Shown here in pieces: positions 6,675 through 7,104 of a stretch of DNA of 7,104 nt. The stretch comes from Bacillota bacterium (GTDB lineage Bacteria; Bacillota; Clostridia; Christensenellales; SZUA-584), in contig JAEZIZ010000095.1 of assembly GCA_023415915.1 (NCBI GenBank), positions 1 to 7,104 of the forward strand, read 5' to 3'. The first letter of the stretch is position 1. Every line of letters begins with the position of its first letter. A program made the position numbers and the translations under genes. The notes beneath the pieces are model-generated. The model did no database searches. It was not told the DNA's origin and saw nothing but the letters and a program-made list of their open reading frames with translations.

Positions 6675-6758
6675 CACCCCAACAAGCCTTACGTCTTGCT
6701 GGGGGCCCCGTATGCACACCCCAAAAAGCCTTTGGCTTTACGGGGGGCCCCGTATGCA
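6675..6758. repeat. Two tandem 42-bp repeat units, each able to form a hairpin
   Basis: Unit 1 (6675-6716) and unit 2 (6717-6758) both begin CACCCC and end GGGGCCCCGTATGCA and have exactly the same length. In unit 1, CCCCAACAAG (6677-6686) pairs with CTTGCTGGGG (6695-6704), with one G-T type pair. In unit 2, CCCC (6719-6722) and AAAGCC (6725-6730) pair with GGCTTT (6734-6739) and GGGG (6742-6745) around a 3-nt loop. The inner stem bases differ between units but pairing is kept, the mark of a structured repeat. The units lie in the likely untranslated leader of the flavin/FeS gene. Confidence 0.85.
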
Positions 6759-6759
6759 A

Positions 6760-6788
6760 TTCGCTCCGATTACATTAACCGGAGCGAA
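6760..6788. repeat. Perfect 9-bp inverted repeat in the leader
   Basis: TTCGCTCCG (6760-6768) and CGGAGCGAA (6780-6788) are exact reverse complements with an 11-nt loop. On the minus strand it begins just after the predicted transcription start near 6792. It is not followed by a T-run, so it is more likely a 5' mRNA stabilising or regulatory hairpin than a terminator. Confidence 0.7.
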
Positions 6789-6798
6789 CGCTATTTAC

Positions 6799-6828
6799 AT
6801 TATAGAAAAGCATATGCGGCGTTGTCAA
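6799..6828 (-). promoter_or_regulatory. Near-consensus sigma-A promoter reading into the flavin/FeS gene
   Basis: On the minus strand, TTGACA (6828-6823) and TATAAT (6804-6799) both match the consensus exactly, with an 18-bp spacer. The promoter lies 24 bases after the hydroxylase stop codon. Transcription would start near 6792 and give a leader of about 135 nt holding a hairpin and the two 42-bp repeats. It would let the downstream five genes be expressed apart from the hydroxylase gene. Confidence 0.8.
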
Positions 6829-6852
6829 ATTACAAAGCTTGGCGGAAAAATA

Positions 6853-7104
6853 TCAATGGCCGCCTCCGCCGAACATTATCTTGCCTTCGACGGGGTTTGC
6901 TTTGATATCGTCCATCAAATCGTAAAAGTCTTCGCCAAGGTAATACGGCCCCGGCTTTATCTCCTCACCCTTTTCCTTCGCTTTAAGGCCCGCCAGTATC
7001 TTTTCGGGCAGAGCGGGCAGCTCGTATATTCGCACTCCGGTGGCGTTGTAAATGGCGTTTATTATCGCCATATGCGTGCCGTTCTGGAAGTTCTCGGAGC
7101 AGCC
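6853..7104 (-). CDS. Molybdenum-containing aldehyde oxidoreductase / xanthine dehydrogenase-type subunit, C-terminal fragment
   Basis: Only the last 83 residues are present; the gene runs off the right edge of the window, so the in-frame ATG at 7071 is not its start. The fragment opens 'GCSENFQNGTHMAIINAIYNA' in outline, followed by 'GVRIYELPALPEKI', the classic C-terminal end of the large molybdopterin-binding subunit of this family. The glutamate in 'GCSEN' probably matches the active-site base (Glu869 in Desulfovibrio gigas aldehyde oxidoreductase); I place it by motif, not by alignment. The family hydroxylates aldehydes, purines or other heterocycles using water, with a molybdenum-pterin centre. 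The protein ends 'GGGGH' with TGA at 6853. The substrate cannot be inferred from this part. It is the first gene of the minus-strand set visible here. Confidence 0.9.
   Translation of the reverse strand, partial: GCSENFQNGTHMAIINAIYNATGVRIYELPALPEKILAGLKAKEKGEEIKPGPYYLGEDFYDLMDDIKANPVEGKIMFGGGGH

Noticed and set aside
6675..6758. A minimal CRISPR array
   Set aside because: There are only two units, they are directly adjacent with no spacer, and each unit has an internal variable stem rather than unique spacers between constant repeats. No cas gene is present.
6553..6759. A 68-residue minus-strand reading frame with repeated HTGPP peptides
   Set aside because: It is created by the two 42-bp repeats running in frame into the antisense-like start of the flavin/FeS gene in another frame. 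It has no ribosome site and no family character.

Overview
The window looks like the chromosome of an anaerobic, gut- or sediment-type Clostridia (Bacillota). The case rests on sigma-A-like promoters, strong GAGG-type ribosome binding sites, moderate GC genes with AT-rich gaps, and family content (molybdenum hydroxylase, URO-D-fold methyltransferase, AraC regulator with a cupin sensor). This is inference; there is no rRNA or other taxonomic marker here.

Layout. 1-252 is a non-coding leader ending in a good promoter (197-225) for an AraC-family regulator (253-1167, +). That gene converges on a URO-D-fold methyltransferase-type gene (1197-2432, -), whose likely terminator lies inside the last codons of the regulator. 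A gap of about 350 bp (2433-2787) has no gene but holds one strong hairpin.

From 7104 down to 2788 everything is on the minus strand and forms one gene set, listed in transcription order: the C-terminus of a molybdenum-containing aldehyde oxidoreductase/xanthine dehydrogenase-type subunit (7104-6853, cut by the window edge); a large flavin/iron-sulfur protein with two HdrB-type CCG modules (6655-4403); a 92-residue protein (4399-4121); a 63-residue two-CxxC redox protein (4118-3927); a NifX/NifB-type cofactor-binding protein (3886-3512); and a SAM-dependent methyltransferase (3495-2788). From memory, this order resembles the Desulfovibrio DVU_1559-to-DVU_1551 type aldehyde oxidoreductase neighbourhood (aldehyde oxidoreductase, pyridine nucleotide-disulfide oxidoreductase/dicluster protein, small redox protein, methyltransferase). 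That set is conserved but its biochemistry is poorly defined.

How they may work together (inference): the molybdenum hydroxylase oxidises an unknown substrate. The flavin/FeS/CCG protein carries the electrons, perhaps with the small CxxC protein. The NifX-like protein and the methyltransferase may serve cofactor handling or substrate chemistry. The best new signals are: (i) the 92-residue protein is a stand-alone copy of the C-terminal domain of the large protein beside it; (ii) the flavoprotein lacks the usual NAD(P)H-binding half; (iii) a near-consensus promoter, a hairpin and two 42-nt repeats with changed but still pairing stems fill the 190-bp gap after the hydroxylase gene. No tRNA, rRNA, CRISPR array or transposase was seen.
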